Positions 34,703-43,871 of a stretch of 64,000 nt of DNA are shown here, one piece after another. Origin of the DNA: CAZSSM01 sp964609385 (lineage in GTDB: Bacteria > Planctomycetota > Planctomycetia > Isosphaerales > Isosphaeraceae); NCBI GenBank assembly GCA_964609385.1, contig CAZSSM010000035.1:1-64000 (forward strand). Direction: 5' to 3'. The position numbers were made by a program, and so were the translations under genes. Numbering within the stretch: the first letter of the stretch is position 1; each line of letters starts with the position of its first letter. Below the pieces are notes generated by a model that was not told where the DNA came from, made no database searches, and worked only from the letters and a program-made list of their open reading frames with translations.

Positions 34703-36694
34703 TTGGGACGGCCGGCGGTCGGCGAGTCGGACTGGTCGACGATCTTCGGGGGCGGTGTCGCGTGGTCGCTCGACGATGAGGAGCTGCTGGCGCGATATCG
34801 GCGTTCGGGGGACGAGTCGGCCTTCTCGGCCCTCATGGCGCGTCATGGCCGGACGGTCTGGGCGGTCTGCCGGGAGGTTCTGAGCCATCGCGAGGACGCC
34901 GAAGATGCCTTCCAGGCGACGTTCCTGCAACTGGCGAGGCGATCCGGGTCGATCCGCGACGCCTCGGCGCTGGGCGGTTGGCTCCGACGGACCGCCGAGC
35001 GCACGGCGCTCCGGATCCGCCGTCGCGAGTCGGCGCGCGGGCGTCGCGAGGCCGAGGCGATCCGGGTCCGCGCCGACCTCGACGGGACGTCGCTCGGCGC
35101 GGGCGTCACCGAGGACGAACGCGCGGCCCGGATCGCTCGGGTCCACGCCGCGATCGCGCGGCTCCCGCGACCGCTGGCCGACGTCGTGATCGGCTGTGAC
35201 TTGGAGGGCCGCAGCTACGCCGAACTGGCCGACGACCTCGGGGTGCCCGCCTCGACCGTGCGCGGTCGGCTGGCCCGCGCTCGGGCGCGGCTTCGTCGGC
35301 TCGGCCATGCGGAGGGCCCCTCCGGATCGCCCCGATCGTCCATCAGCGTCGTGCCCCCGTTCCTTGCCGATTCCCTCTCAACGCTCACCTGGAGGAACCC
35401 GCTCATGTCCCTGAGCCACGCGCTCGTCCAAGGCTGGCGATGGTCGCTGTCGGTCGCCTTGACGTTCGGACTCGGCTGGGCCTTGGCTACGGTCGGGCAA
35501 TCCGACCCCCAGCCGCAACGCGAATCGACCTCGAAGATCGTCGCGCCCGAGATCGTTGACGGACGATCGGACTCACGGGCGGTCGACGACGGGCCGGGGG
35601 GCTTCGCGATCGCTTGGACGGCGGAGCCCGACTTGGATGTGGGGGATTATCACATCAATGCTTTGACGCTCTCGGAGGACGGGTCGACGTTGGCCGTGGC
35701 GATGAACAGCGCGGTGGTCGAGGTCTGGGACCGCGCAGCACGTCGGTTGGTGGCGCGGTTGGAGTCCGAGGGCGGTGTGGCCACGGCGTCGTTCTCTCCG
35801 AACGGCCGGCTGTTGGTGACCGGCGACTACGCCGATCGTGGGCGGATCTGGGACCTCCGGGATCCGGCCGAGCCGATCGTCCTGGAGCATCCGGGGATGG
35901 TGACTGCCTCGGCGTTCGCCGGCTCGGGCGACTTGATCGCCACTGGCAGCCAAAAGCCGGGTGGGCGTGGTGTGGTCCGGCTCTGGACCCCGGAGGGTGA
36001 CTTGATCGCGGACCTCGACGGGCACGAGTCGTTGGTCACCGCCCTGGCCTTCAGCCCCGATGGGTCGCGGCTGGCCTCGGCCGAGTCCGGGCCTCGGGTG
36101 ATCCTCCGAACGGCGCGTTGGGCGGCCGTTGAGTCAACGTTCCTCCAGCCCGAGGGGTATGAGGTGACGAGCCTGGCCTTCTCGCCCGACGGCCGCCTGT
36201 TGGTCATCGGCGCTCAACGGCCTTGGCCGTTCCCGACGGGGGCTCAAGGTCGGATCGAGGTCATCGAGGTCGCCACCGGGCGCGTCGTCCGGACCTTCGA
36301 AGAACTCGACCTCGGCGTCCGCCACGTGGCCTTTCGCGACCGAGGTCCTGGTGACTCGGGTTCGGGCGACCTGCCGGCCGGGCCGATCCTTATCGCCTCG
36401 CAGAGCGATCAAGGGATGCGTCAGATCGTGGCCATGCTGCGGTCTCGCGGGAGCCTGGTCGGTCCGCCCCCGGAATACCGCGACGGTCGGATCCGGGCCT
36501 GGTCGCTCGACGACGACCGCGTTCTGTGGTCGCTCCCTGCTCCGCGCGGTGTCGACGACTTCGCCCTTACCCCCGACGGCCGCGACCTCCTGCTCATCCA
36601 AGGTGGCCTCAGCGACACTCCCGAGGACGGCGACCGCGTCGAACACGTGCGGATCTATTCGCGGCGTGGAGATCGTTCGACCCCGGCCCCGTGA
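34703..36694 (+). CDS. ECF sigma factor fused to a membrane helix and WD40 domain
   Basis: This 663-residue protein has three parts. Residues 20-210 are an ECF sigma factor: region 2 in DDEELLARYRRSGDESAFSA with HREDAEDAFQATFLQLAR, and region 4 in RSYAELADDLGVPASTVRGR. A hydrophobic helix lies at about 244-262 (LSVALTFGLGWALATVG). The remainder, predicted to be outside the membrane, is a WD40-like propeller (ASFSPNGRLLVTGDYADRG, LAFSPDGSRLASAESG). Such sigma-sensor fusions are a known planctomycete design: the propeller could sense an extracellular signal and control sigma release. A TTG start at 34703 is backed by GGGAGA 7 bases upstream. Confidence 0.88.
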   Translation: MGRPAVGESDWSTIFGGGVAWSLDDEELLARYRRSGDESAFSALMARHGRTVWAVCREVLSHREDAEDAFQATFLQLARRSGSIRDASALGGWLRRTAERTALRIRRRESARGRREAEAIRVRADLDGTSLGAGVTEDERAARIARVHAAIARLPRPLADVVIGCDLEGRSYAELADDLGVPASTVRGRLARARARLRRLGHAEGPSGSPRSSISVVPPFLADSLSTLTWRNPLMSLSHALVQGWRWSLSVALTFGLGWALATVGQSDPQPQRESTSKIVAPEIVDGRSDSRAVDDGPGGFAIAWTAEPDLDVGDYHINALTLSEDGSTLAVAMNSAVVEVWDRAARRLVARLESEGGVATASFSPNGRLLVTGDYADRGRIWDLRDPAEPIVLEHPGMVTASAFAGSGDLIATGSQKPGGRGVVRLWTPEGDLIADLDGHESLVTALAFSPDGSRLASAESGPRVILRTARWAAVESTFLQPEGYEVTSLAFSPDGRLLVIGAQRPWPFPTGAQGRIEVIEVATGRVVRTFEELDLGVRHVAFRDRGPGDSGSGDLPAGPILIASQSDQGMRQIVAMLRSRGSLVGPPPEYRDGRIRAWSLDDDRVLWSLPAPRGVDDFALTPDGRDLLLIQGGLSDTPEDGDRVEHVRIYSRRGDRSTPAP

Positions 36695-37415
36695 TCTTGT
36701 CGATGGCCGCACTTGGAGCGGGCTCGGAGGTTCGCCCGGCTCCGCGCTGGACCCGGGTTGTCGAGCGTAGCGCCGTGGAAATGGCGGCAGAGACCGACAC
36801 CGGATCGGCCTCACGAGTCAGTGGCGTTTTGTCCTCTTGTCCGTGTCCAATCGGCCAGATGTCCGGTCGGGGTGTGCTGGTTGCACCGATCAGGGATGGT
36901 GGCCGGAAAGCCTTGTGAGGCGAACCGAGGCACTCGAGGCCGCACTGGAGTGGACTCGGGTCGGGCTGCTTGTGCCGGTTGATCGAGCCGGAAACCCGCG
37001 TTGATGGGTAAATTCGGCCGGAAAGTCGGGGGGGAGTCTCGGAGGCTTCCCGGGTCGACCGCGCGGGGGCTGGGTCGTCTCGGCCGGACGATGCGATCGA
37101 GGTGGGTCGTCGGGGATCTGACGGCCGTCGCGTGAGGGTTCGCCATCGGGCACCCGATCCTCGTGAACTCCGGGGCGAGATTGCTTGATGCTATTAGGGG
37201 ACGCGCCCAAGTCTGCGGGTGCCTCCGCAATGAGTTCTTTGGCAAGATGGTTGCATCGAAGACACGCTTCGCAGCGCCCTGGGACCGAGGACGCTCGGGC
37301 GCCGGGAATAGCTGGCGTGGTCTGGGGTCTCAAGGGGAGCGTGGGTGATAGGAGTTCAAAGGACGCGGCGCGACGACTCCGGTCGCGGCGGCCGAAGTCG
37401 AGAAGGAGCAGAAAA
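36695..37415. other. Intergenic region before the DUF1552 gene
   Basis: These 721 bp are GC-rich. Several short open frames exist on both strands, but none has a domain, leader or ribosome-site support. The AGAAGGAG at about 37400 belongs to the following gene. I see no repeat or RNA element. Confidence 0.3.
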
Positions 37416-38759
37416 ATGCCGGTCTTGAGGAATCGAGCCTTGTCGCGTCGCGCGGTCCTGCGCGGCTTGGGTGTGAGCCTGGCCCTGCCTTGGCTCGACG
37501 CGATGGAACCGGCGCGGGCTTCATCGCGGTCGGCCGCGGCCGGCGCCGAGGCGTCCCCAGCGCGGATGGCCTTCCTGTACGTGCCCAACGGGGTCAACAT
37601 CTTCCAATGGGTCCCCGAGACCGACGGGGCGGATTACCAACTCTCGCCGTCGCTGGAGCCGTTGGCCCGGCATCGCAAGTCGATCAATGTGCTCTCCGGC
37701 CTGGGTCACCCGAACTCACGGGGCGGGCACTCGGGCGCTGACACGTGGCTGACCGCGGCCGACCTGGAGGGGACGTCCGGCTATGACTATCGGAACGCGA
37801 TCTCGGTCGACCAGATGGCCGCCGAGGTGGTGGGATTGGAGACGCGGATCCCGTCGTTGGAGCTTTCCAGCCACGGCGGGACGGGCTCGCCGGGCCACTC
37901 GCACACGCTCTCCTTCAGCCGAGACGCGGTGCCGCTGCCGGCCGAGAGCAGTCCGCGTCGGGTCTTCGAACGGCTCTTCGTCGATGACGCCGGCTCCACC
38001 CGACGCGCCCGCGCCTTGCGGTTCCAGGAGGATCGCAGCATCCTCGACATGGTCCTCGGCCAGGCACAGAGCCTTGAGCGTCGACTGGGTGCCCAGGACC
38101 GTCGGAAGCTCGACGAGTACCTCACGTCGGTCCGCGAGGTTGAGCGCCGGGTCAAGCGGGCCGAGGGCTGGATCGACGTGCCCAAGCCGGAGGTCAACGC
38201 CGACGGTCTGGACCTGAACGCCGAGCCCAACGAGCAGGGCGATCGCCAGACCTATTTCCGGACGATGTTCGACCTGATCGTCCTGGCCTTCCAGACCGAC
38301 ACGACTCGGGTCTGCACCTTTGAGATGGGTCGTGAGGCGGCTGGCGGCAACTACCAGGAGCTGGGCCTCTCGTCGAACCATCACGAACTCTCGCACCACG
38401 GCGGCGACGATGCGATGCTCGAAGGGCTCCACAAGATCGACCGGTACCTGGTCGAGCAGTTCGCCTACTTCCTGGATCGGCTCCAAGGGGTCGAGGCGGC
38501 TGGTGCCCCCTTGCTGGACCGGACGATGTTGCTCTATGGCAGCGGGATGAACAACGGCGCCGGCGGAGGCCACTCGCCCAAGAACCTGCCATTGCTCAGC
38601 GCTGGCGGACGCGGCCTGGGCCTCAAGACGGGCCGACACCTGGCCTTCGAGGTCGACTCCACCCCATTGGCGAACCTCTTTGTCACCTACCTCCAGGCCA
38701 TGCAACTGCCCGTCGAGCGGTTCCAAGACAGCACCGGCACCCTGAATGGTTTGATCTGA
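37416..38759 (+). CDS. DUF1552 secreted protein (twin-arginine leader)
   Basis: This 447-residue planctomycete/verrucomicrobial protein of unknown activity has an N-terminal Tat leader (LSRRAVLRGLGVSLALPWLD). Family features are MAFLYVPNGVNIFQWVPE, GHPNSRGGHSGADTWLTA, the helical block RRKLDEYLTSVREVERRVKR and LLYGSGMNNGAGGGHSPKNL. The fold is related to the alkaline phosphatase/sulfatase-like DUF1501 group. The start ATG at 37416 has AGAAGGAG upstream. It pairs with the DUF1592 cytochrome-like gene 46 bp downstream; the pair recurs in this phylum, usually with the cytochrome gene first. A role in extracellular oxidative breakdown is often proposed (inference). Confidence 0.93.
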   Translation: MPVLRNRALSRRAVLRGLGVSLALPWLDAMEPARASSRSAAAGAEASPARMAFLYVPNGVNIFQWVPETDGADYQLSPSLEPLARHRKSINVLSGLGHPNSRGGHSGADTWLTAADLEGTSGYDYRNAISVDQMAAEVVGLETRIPSLELSSHGGTGSPGHSHTLSFSRDAVPLPAESSPRRVFERLFVDDAGSTRRARALRFQEDRSILDMVLGQAQSLERRLGAQDRRKLDEYLTSVREVERRVKRAEGWIDVPKPEVNADGLDLNAEPNEQGDRQTYFRTMFDLIVLAFQTDTTRVCTFEMGREAAGGNYQELGLSSNHHELSHHGGDDAMLEGLHKIDRYLVEQFAYFLDRLQGVEAAGAPLLDRTMLLYGSGMNNGAGGGHSPKNLPLLSAGGRGLGLKTGRHLAFEVDSTPLANLFVTYLQAMQLPVERFQDSTGTLNGLI

Positions 38760-38805
38760 TCAAGAATCGTATTTTAAAAAATTTAGAAATTAGGGATTTG
38801 ATCTC

Positions 38806-41481
38806 ATGTGTCTAGCAAAGAGATGGAACCAATTTGGGCGGATCGCGCTCGGGGTCGTCTGGCTGTTGGGGTTCTGGGGGCTGCCCGCGAGCGCTGAGGA
38901 TCGCTCAAGCAAAGCTTCAGCACACGTCTTTGACGAGCAAGTGCGTCCGTTCTTGGCCCGTCATTGCTTCCACTGCCATGGCGAACGTCGTCAGGAGGCG
39001 GGCCTCCGGCTCGATGCGTTGGGCGTCGACTTCGACCGGATCGATCAGGCCGGGCTCTGGGTCGAGGTGATGGACCGGCTCAACGGCGGGACGATGCCGC
39101 CGGAGACCGAGCCGGAGCCGGACATCCGGGATCTGACCATCGTCGCCGATTGGATCGCCGAGCAGGTCCGCGAGGCCGCCGCGCGTCGGCAGAGTACGGG
39201 GGGCCGGGTCGTCCTCCGACGACTCAATCGCGCCGAGTACGACAACACGATCCGCGACCTCTTCGGCGTCGACTTCCGGCCCGCTGCCGACTTCCCCGCC
39301 GACCCGCCAGCCAATGGGTTCGACAACATCGGCGCCGCCTTGCAAGTCTCACCGATGCTCATTGAAAAATACCTCGATGCCGCTCGCGATGTCGTCGACC
39401 GCGCGATCGTCGAAGGGCCCCGGCCCGAGTCGCACACCTGGCACATGGAGGTCGAGCGGGGCCACCCGGACTTCCGGGATGCTGACGGGTACAGACGCGC
39501 TGGCAACCACGAGGTCTGGGTCCGGGATCCGGTTTCCGAGCGGCACCGCTATTTGATCCAGGGCGGCGGGCTGTATCGTGACGACTTCGTCGTGCTCAAG
39601 GGGGTCAGGGAGGAGCCGCCGGCCGGCTTCCGCTGGTTCCGGATCCCTGAGGCGGGGGAGTACACGATCCGCGTCCGCGCGGCGGCCGTCGTGCCCGACC
39701 TCGATGCGATTCTCGATTCGGCCCAGCGAGTCGTCTGGGAAGCGATCGAGCGCGATGAGGAGGTCCGCGACCTGAGCCCGGCCGAGAAGCGACGGAGGCG
39801 TCAGGAGTGGCTCCAAGACGAGTGGCTCGACCTGGAGCACCATTTCCGGACCGACCCGATGTACAACTATGGGTCGCCCCGGCTCAAGCTCACCAACGGC
39901 AGCGGCGCTGTGATCGGTGAGGTCAGCGTCGAGGCCACCCTCGACGACCCGCAAGTCTACGAGTTCAAGACCACCTTCGCTTATCGGCCCGATGAGACCG
40001 ACGCCGTCGAGATCACGAACGCGTATGAGATCCCCTCGGTCCTGGAGAACTGGTTCCGGGAGCATTCCGACTTCGCCCGGCCCGAACTCTGGATCGACTG
40101 GGTCGAGTTGGAGGGTGTCTACACCGATGAAGGCCCTTGGCCACCGGAGAGTCATCGACGGATCCTCGGCATGTCCAAGTCCCGGTCGCGGTCGGCCCGT
40201 CGCAGCAACCGTAACGAGGTGGTCCGCGCCCGCGAGGTCCTGAGCCGCTTCCTGCCCCGTGCCTATCGACGACCGGTTTCCGACTCCGAGGTTGAGGCGA
40301 TGCTCGACCTATTCCGGCAGGTCCGTCGGTACAAGCCGAGCTTCGAGGCGGCGATCAAGGTCCCACTGATCGCCACGCTGACCTCGCCGCACTTCCTCTA
40401 TCTGGTCGAGCCCGAGACGGTCGAGGCGGACGCTCGGCGCCCCCTGAACGACTTCGAAGTCGCCAGCCGGCTCAGCTACTTCCTCTGGTCGAGCATGCCC
40501 GACGCGGACCTCTTCGCCCTGGCTGACTCGGGCGGGCTTCGCGACCCCGAGGTGCTCCGTGAGCAGGTCGATCGGATGCTGGCCGATCCGAAGTCCTCGG
40601 CGTTCGTGACCAATTTCGTCGGCCAGTGGCTCGACCTCCGCGAACTCGGTGCCAACCCGCCGGTAGAGAACCTCTATCCGCGCTACGATCGGCACCTCGA
40701 ACTCTCCATGATCGGCGAGTCTGAAGCGTTCTTCCGTGAGATCCTCGACCGCGATTTGCCAATCCAAACGTTCTTGGATAGCGATTTCGTGATGGTCAAT
40801 CAGAGGTTGGCACGCTTCTATGGGATCCCCGGTGTTCTCGGCGATCGCTTCCGACGTGTCGACGTGCCTCGCAGCGTTCGACGTGGAGGCCTGCTGACCC
40901 AGGCGAGCGTGCTGACCTTGACGTCGAACGGGACGCGGACCTCGCCGGTGATTCGTGGAGTCTGGGTCCTCGAGAACCTGTTAGGCGACCCGCCGCCTCC
41001 CCCGCCGCCCGATGCGGGTGATCTGGCGCCCGAGGTCCCCGGCATCGACAAGGCGACCGTCCGCGACCGGCTGACATCGCATCGGCGGATCCCTCAGTGT
41101 GCCTCGTGCCATCGCAAGATCGATCCGCTCGGCTTCGCCCTCGAGAACTATGATGCCCACGGCCGCTGGCGCGACCAATATGGGTTCGGCTACAACGGCC
41201 GCGTCAACGACGACGATCCGCCCGTCGATGCCTCGGGCCGATTGCCCGACGGTCGGCGGTTCCGCGGCGTTGACGATCTGCAACGGATCCTCGTGAAAGA
41301 CGACGAGCCGTTCCTGACCTGCCTGACCGAGAAGTTGTTGACCTATGCCTTGGGGCGTGGGGTTGAGGCGATCGATCGTCCGGAGCGGGACCGGCTAGTC
41401 GAGCAACTCGACGAGCACGGCGACACGCTCCGAGGTCTGATCAAGGGGATCGTTACAAGCGATCTGTTCCTGACCCGTTGA
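38806..41481 (+). CDS. DUF1587/1592/1588/1585 planctomycete c-type cytochrome protein
   Basis: This 891-residue exported protein has a leader (IALGVVWLLGFWGLPASA). An N-terminal cytochrome c-like (PSCyt1) domain carries CFHCH in ARHCFHCHGERRQEAGLRL and the distal MPPETEPEP. A series of planctomycete domains follows: DUF1587 (RRLNRAEYDNTIRDLFGVDF), DUF1592/1595 (LNDFEVASRLSYFLWSSMPD), DUF1588 (RRGGLLTQASVLTLTSNGTR) with the second haem-type motif CASCH in QCASCHRKIDPLGFALENYD, and the C-terminal DUF1585 (LTEKLLTYALGRGVE). Activity is unknown; redox chemistry on polymers is suspected. It is co-transcribed with DUF1552 (46-bp gap). Confidence 0.94.
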   Translation: MCLAKRWNQFGRIALGVVWLLGFWGLPASAEDRSSKASAHVFDEQVRPFLARHCFHCHGERRQEAGLRLDALGVDFDRIDQAGLWVEVMDRLNGGTMPPETEPEPDIRDLTIVADWIAEQVREAAARRQSTGGRVVLRRLNRAEYDNTIRDLFGVDFRPAADFPADPPANGFDNIGAALQVSPMLIEKYLDAARDVVDRAIVEGPRPESHTWHMEVERGHPDFRDADGYRRAGNHEVWVRDPVSERHRYLIQGGGLYRDDFVVLKGVREEPPAGFRWFRIPEAGEYTIRVRAAAVVPDLDAILDSAQRVVWEAIERDEEVRDLSPAEKRRRRQEWLQDEWLDLEHHFRTDPMYNYGSPRLKLTNGSGAVIGEVSVEATLDDPQVYEFKTTFAYRPDETDAVEITNAYEIPSVLENWFREHSDFARPELWIDWVELEGVYTDEGPWPPESHRRILGMSKSRSRSARRSNRNEVVRAREVLSRFLPRAYRRPVSDSEVEAMLDLFRQVRRYKPSFEAAIKVPLIATLTSPHFLYLVEPETVEADARRPLNDFEVASRLSYFLWSSMPDADLFALADSGGLRDPEVLREQVDRMLADPKSSAFVTNFVGQWLDLRELGANPPVENLYPRYDRHLELSMIGESEAFFREILDRDLPIQTFLDSDFVMVNQRLARFYGIPGVLGDRFRRVDVPRSVRRGGLLTQASVLTLTSNGTRTSPVIRGVWVLENLLGDPPPPPPPDAGDLAPEVPGIDKATVRDRLTSHRRIPQCASCHRKIDPLGFALENYDAHGRWRDQYGFGYNGRVNDDDPPVDASGRLPDGRRFRGVDDLQRILVKDDEPFLTCLTEKLLTYALGRGVEAIDRPERDRLVEQLDEHGDTLRGLIKGIVTSDLFLTR

Positions 41482-41525
41482 TTCGGTTCAGGGCAACCGC
41501 GCCCTGAACCCAGGAAAGAACGTCT

Positions 41526-43550
41526 TCAGTCGGTCGTCAAAACCGGATCGTCCGCGACGGAGGTTGGGACATCGTCGCGGATCCGGATGAAGTGGTCGTG
41601 ATAGGAGATATGCTCGACCTTGCTGCGGATCGGGGGCATATGACAAGAGACGCAGTTGTTGATCGGGTTGACCGGGCAGGCGACGTGCTGGTTGAGGTTC
41701 TGGGCTAGCCGGGCCAGTTTGGCGTTAGGGGCGGCGGACCCGTTGCCGTGACAGCTCAAGCACTGGGCGTCGTTGAGCGCCGGGTTGCTCTCGACGTCGT
41801 GGTGAGGGCTGTGGCAGGCGGTGCAACTGATTCCGCCCGGCGTTTGCGTGTAGCAACGGCTGACTGGAAGTCCGACGACCTGCTTGCGGGCGAGGGTCGG
41901 CTTGAGTGCCTCGACGACCCCGGAGTGTCCCTCTTGATCGTGGCATTCGCCACAGAGCCGAAGTTCCTGGGCGGCGGTGGCCAGCTTGGGCCGGGCGATG
42001 GCCAGTTCTTCATAGAATCCATCGGTCATCAAGCGGACGTGGTTCGATCCAGGGCCGTGGCAGCGCTCGCAGCCGATCCCGCGGTCGGCGACGGTCGGGC
42101 CGATCCCCTTGCGTGTCCGGTCCCCGTCGGTGGTGTGGCATTCGTAGCAGATCCGCACGCGATCGGCGTTGAGCCAGTCGCCGTGGAGGAAGGCTGGGTC
42201 GTCGGGGTGTTCGTCGTGGCCGGTGGTCATGTCCCAGCCGATGTCGTCGACGCTGTAGTGGGTGATCCGGTATTCGCAGAAACGCCCGTCCTCGGCCTCG
42301 CCGACGAGGGTCATGGCGCGGACCTGGGAGCCCATGGCGAACCGGACGACCGAGGTGTAGAAGTCGTCGCCGACCTGAGTGGCGACCTCCAAACGATCAT
42401 CGTTGAAGGCCATGTGGTGGGTGGCTTCCCCTGGGGCGCGTGGGTCGTCGAACTCGCCCTCGGGTAGTGGGGGGAGGAACTCGGCCAGCTCTTCGGGCCG
42501 GTGGTAGGTCTTGGCGTGATTGCTGGACTGCTGCGCGGCGTGGATCTCGGCGTGGCATTCGGCGCAGCGGGCGGCGCCGACATAGGGGGCCGGTTCGCGT
42601 TCGATCGGCACACGCACATATCCCAAACGCTCCGCCCGCTCGCGTTGGCGTTCGGCCTGCTCCAAGCGGCCGTCGATCAAGTCGGCTCGGCTGAGCAGCC
42701 AGGTGGCCTCGGCCAGGGCGGATTGCGGCGTGTTCTCGAGACCACTGGGGTTGGTCAGCGGTTCCAAGACGCGACGGGCGTCGGCGGTCTGACCGAGTTC
42801 GAGGTGGGCGCGGGCCAGCAGGAGTCGGGCCTGCTCGATGGTCAGCGGGTCGCCGTCCATCGAGACGTGGTAGTCGTCGGGATCGAGCTGGAGGGCCGCC
42901 TCGAGCGCCTCGATGGCTGGTTCGGGGTCACGCATTCGTGACCAGGCGCGACCCAACAGGAGCAAGCCCTCTCGGCGGTGGGTCGGAGACTCGGCCAGGC
43001 GGACGGCGACGTCGATGCCTTTGAGCGGTGCGAACTCGTCGAACATGTTTTCGGCCAGGGCCCGAAGCGTGTCGGGGTGGTTGGGATCCTGGCCGTAGGC
43101 GACGCGATAGTATTTCTGCGCACCACCGTCTAGACCGTCCTGCTGCATCATCCGGGCGAGCAGGTAGAAGTCTTCGGCTTCCAGGAGGTCTCCGGCCTCA
43201 ACGTTGATCCGGCGGTAGAGCGGCTTGGCCGCCTCGATCTCACCGAGTCGGACTCGGGCCCGCGCCAGGTCGCGGATCAGTCGGTTGTCCGTCGGCATGC
43301 TGTTGGGGCGTTCGCGGAGCACGCCGGCGAGGATCTCAGCGGCCTCGCGATAGTCTTGGCGGAGATAGGCTTGCTCGGCCAAGACGCGTGGATCACGCTC
43401 GGCGAAGATCCGGTCGCCGAGGCCCAATCCGAACCAGGCTCCCAGCCCCCCTGCGATCACGAGGGCTAGAAGCGCGACGACCGCCACACGCCCCGATCGT
43501 CGCGGATGATTGGTCCGCTCGATTGCGGATCTGTTCACACGTGTCGCCAT
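41526..43550 (-). CDS. Membrane-anchored heptahaem cytochrome with TPR domain
   Basis: This 674-residue protein has an N-terminal anchor (VAVVALLALVIAGGLGAWFG) that holds it on the outside of the cytoplasmic membrane. Residues about 50-290 are TPR-like helical repeats (EAIEAL-type segments). The C-terminal half has seven CxxCH haem motifs: CAECH, CYECH, CERCH, CGECH, CTACH, CLSCH, CVSCH. The layout resembles cytochrome c-554/OTR-like multihaem proteins with TPR. It probably moves electrons in the periplasm; the TPR part may dock partners. The ATG at 43548-43550 (MATRVNRS) is chosen over an upstream in-frame opening. It converges on the DUF1592 gene. Confidence 0.9.
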   Translation of the reverse strand: MATRVNRSAIERTNHPRRSGRVAVVALLALVIAGGLGAWFGLGLGDRIFAERDPRVLAEQAYLRQDYREAAEILAGVLRERPNSMPTDNRLIRDLARARVRLGEIEAAKPLYRRINVEAGDLLEAEDFYLLARMMQQDGLDGGAQKYYRVAYGQDPNHPDTLRALAENMFDEFAPLKGIDVAVRLAESPTHRREGLLLLGRAWSRMRDPEPAIEALEAALQLDPDDYHVSMDGDPLTIEQARLLLARAHLELGQTADARRVLEPLTNPSGLENTPQSALAEATWLLSRADLIDGRLEQAERQRERAERLGYVRVPIEREPAPYVGAARCAECHAEIHAAQQSSNHAKTYHRPEELAEFLPPLPEGEFDDPRAPGEATHHMAFNDDRLEVATQVGDDFYTSVVRFAMGSQVRAMTLVGEAEDGRFCEYRITHYSVDDIGWDMTTGHDEHPDDPAFLHGDWLNADRVRICYECHTTDGDRTRKGIGPTVADRGIGCERCHGPGSNHVRLMTDGFYEELAIARPKLATAAQELRLCGECHDQEGHSGVVEALKPTLARKQVVGLPVSRCYTQTPGGISCTACHSPHHDVESNPALNDAQCLSCHGNGSAAPNAKLARLAQNLNQHVACPVNPINNCVSCHMPPIRSKVEHISYHDHFIRIRDDVPTSVADDPVLTTD

Positions 43551-43871
43551 CCTCGGCACCCCCCGAACCTTAAGACGACGGCCTCGCCGAGGCGGAATCC
43601 AGGCGAGGCGAATCAAGTCATTATTTTCTCGATGACTGCCGAGTTCGTCAAACCATCCTCTGGAGCGTCCGGAGCGGTCTGCCAAGGTTGGGGGGAGGGC
43701 TCCATCGGTGTCCGGCCGGGCATTCGACGTGATTGCCCTTCAATAGTGGCCGATCCGATGATTAAATTGGCGACCTAGTCGAATACTCTCCCATCGACGG
43801 CGATGGTCCGAGGGTTTTTCATCCGTGGGGGCGGCGGCCACGAATCAGACCGCTTGAGGTAGACACAGCTT
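43551..43871. other. Divergent intergenic region, cytochrome / kinase
   Basis: These 321 bp separate the divergent heptahaem cytochrome and kinase genes. AT-richer patches near 43618-43630 and 43740-43790 could be promoter DNA. No gene or repeat is seen. Confidence 0.3.

Noticed and set aside
36890..37600. Leftward open frame upstream of DUF1552
   Set aside because: Arg/Pro-rich translation typical of GC-rich antisense, overlapping the real gene start.
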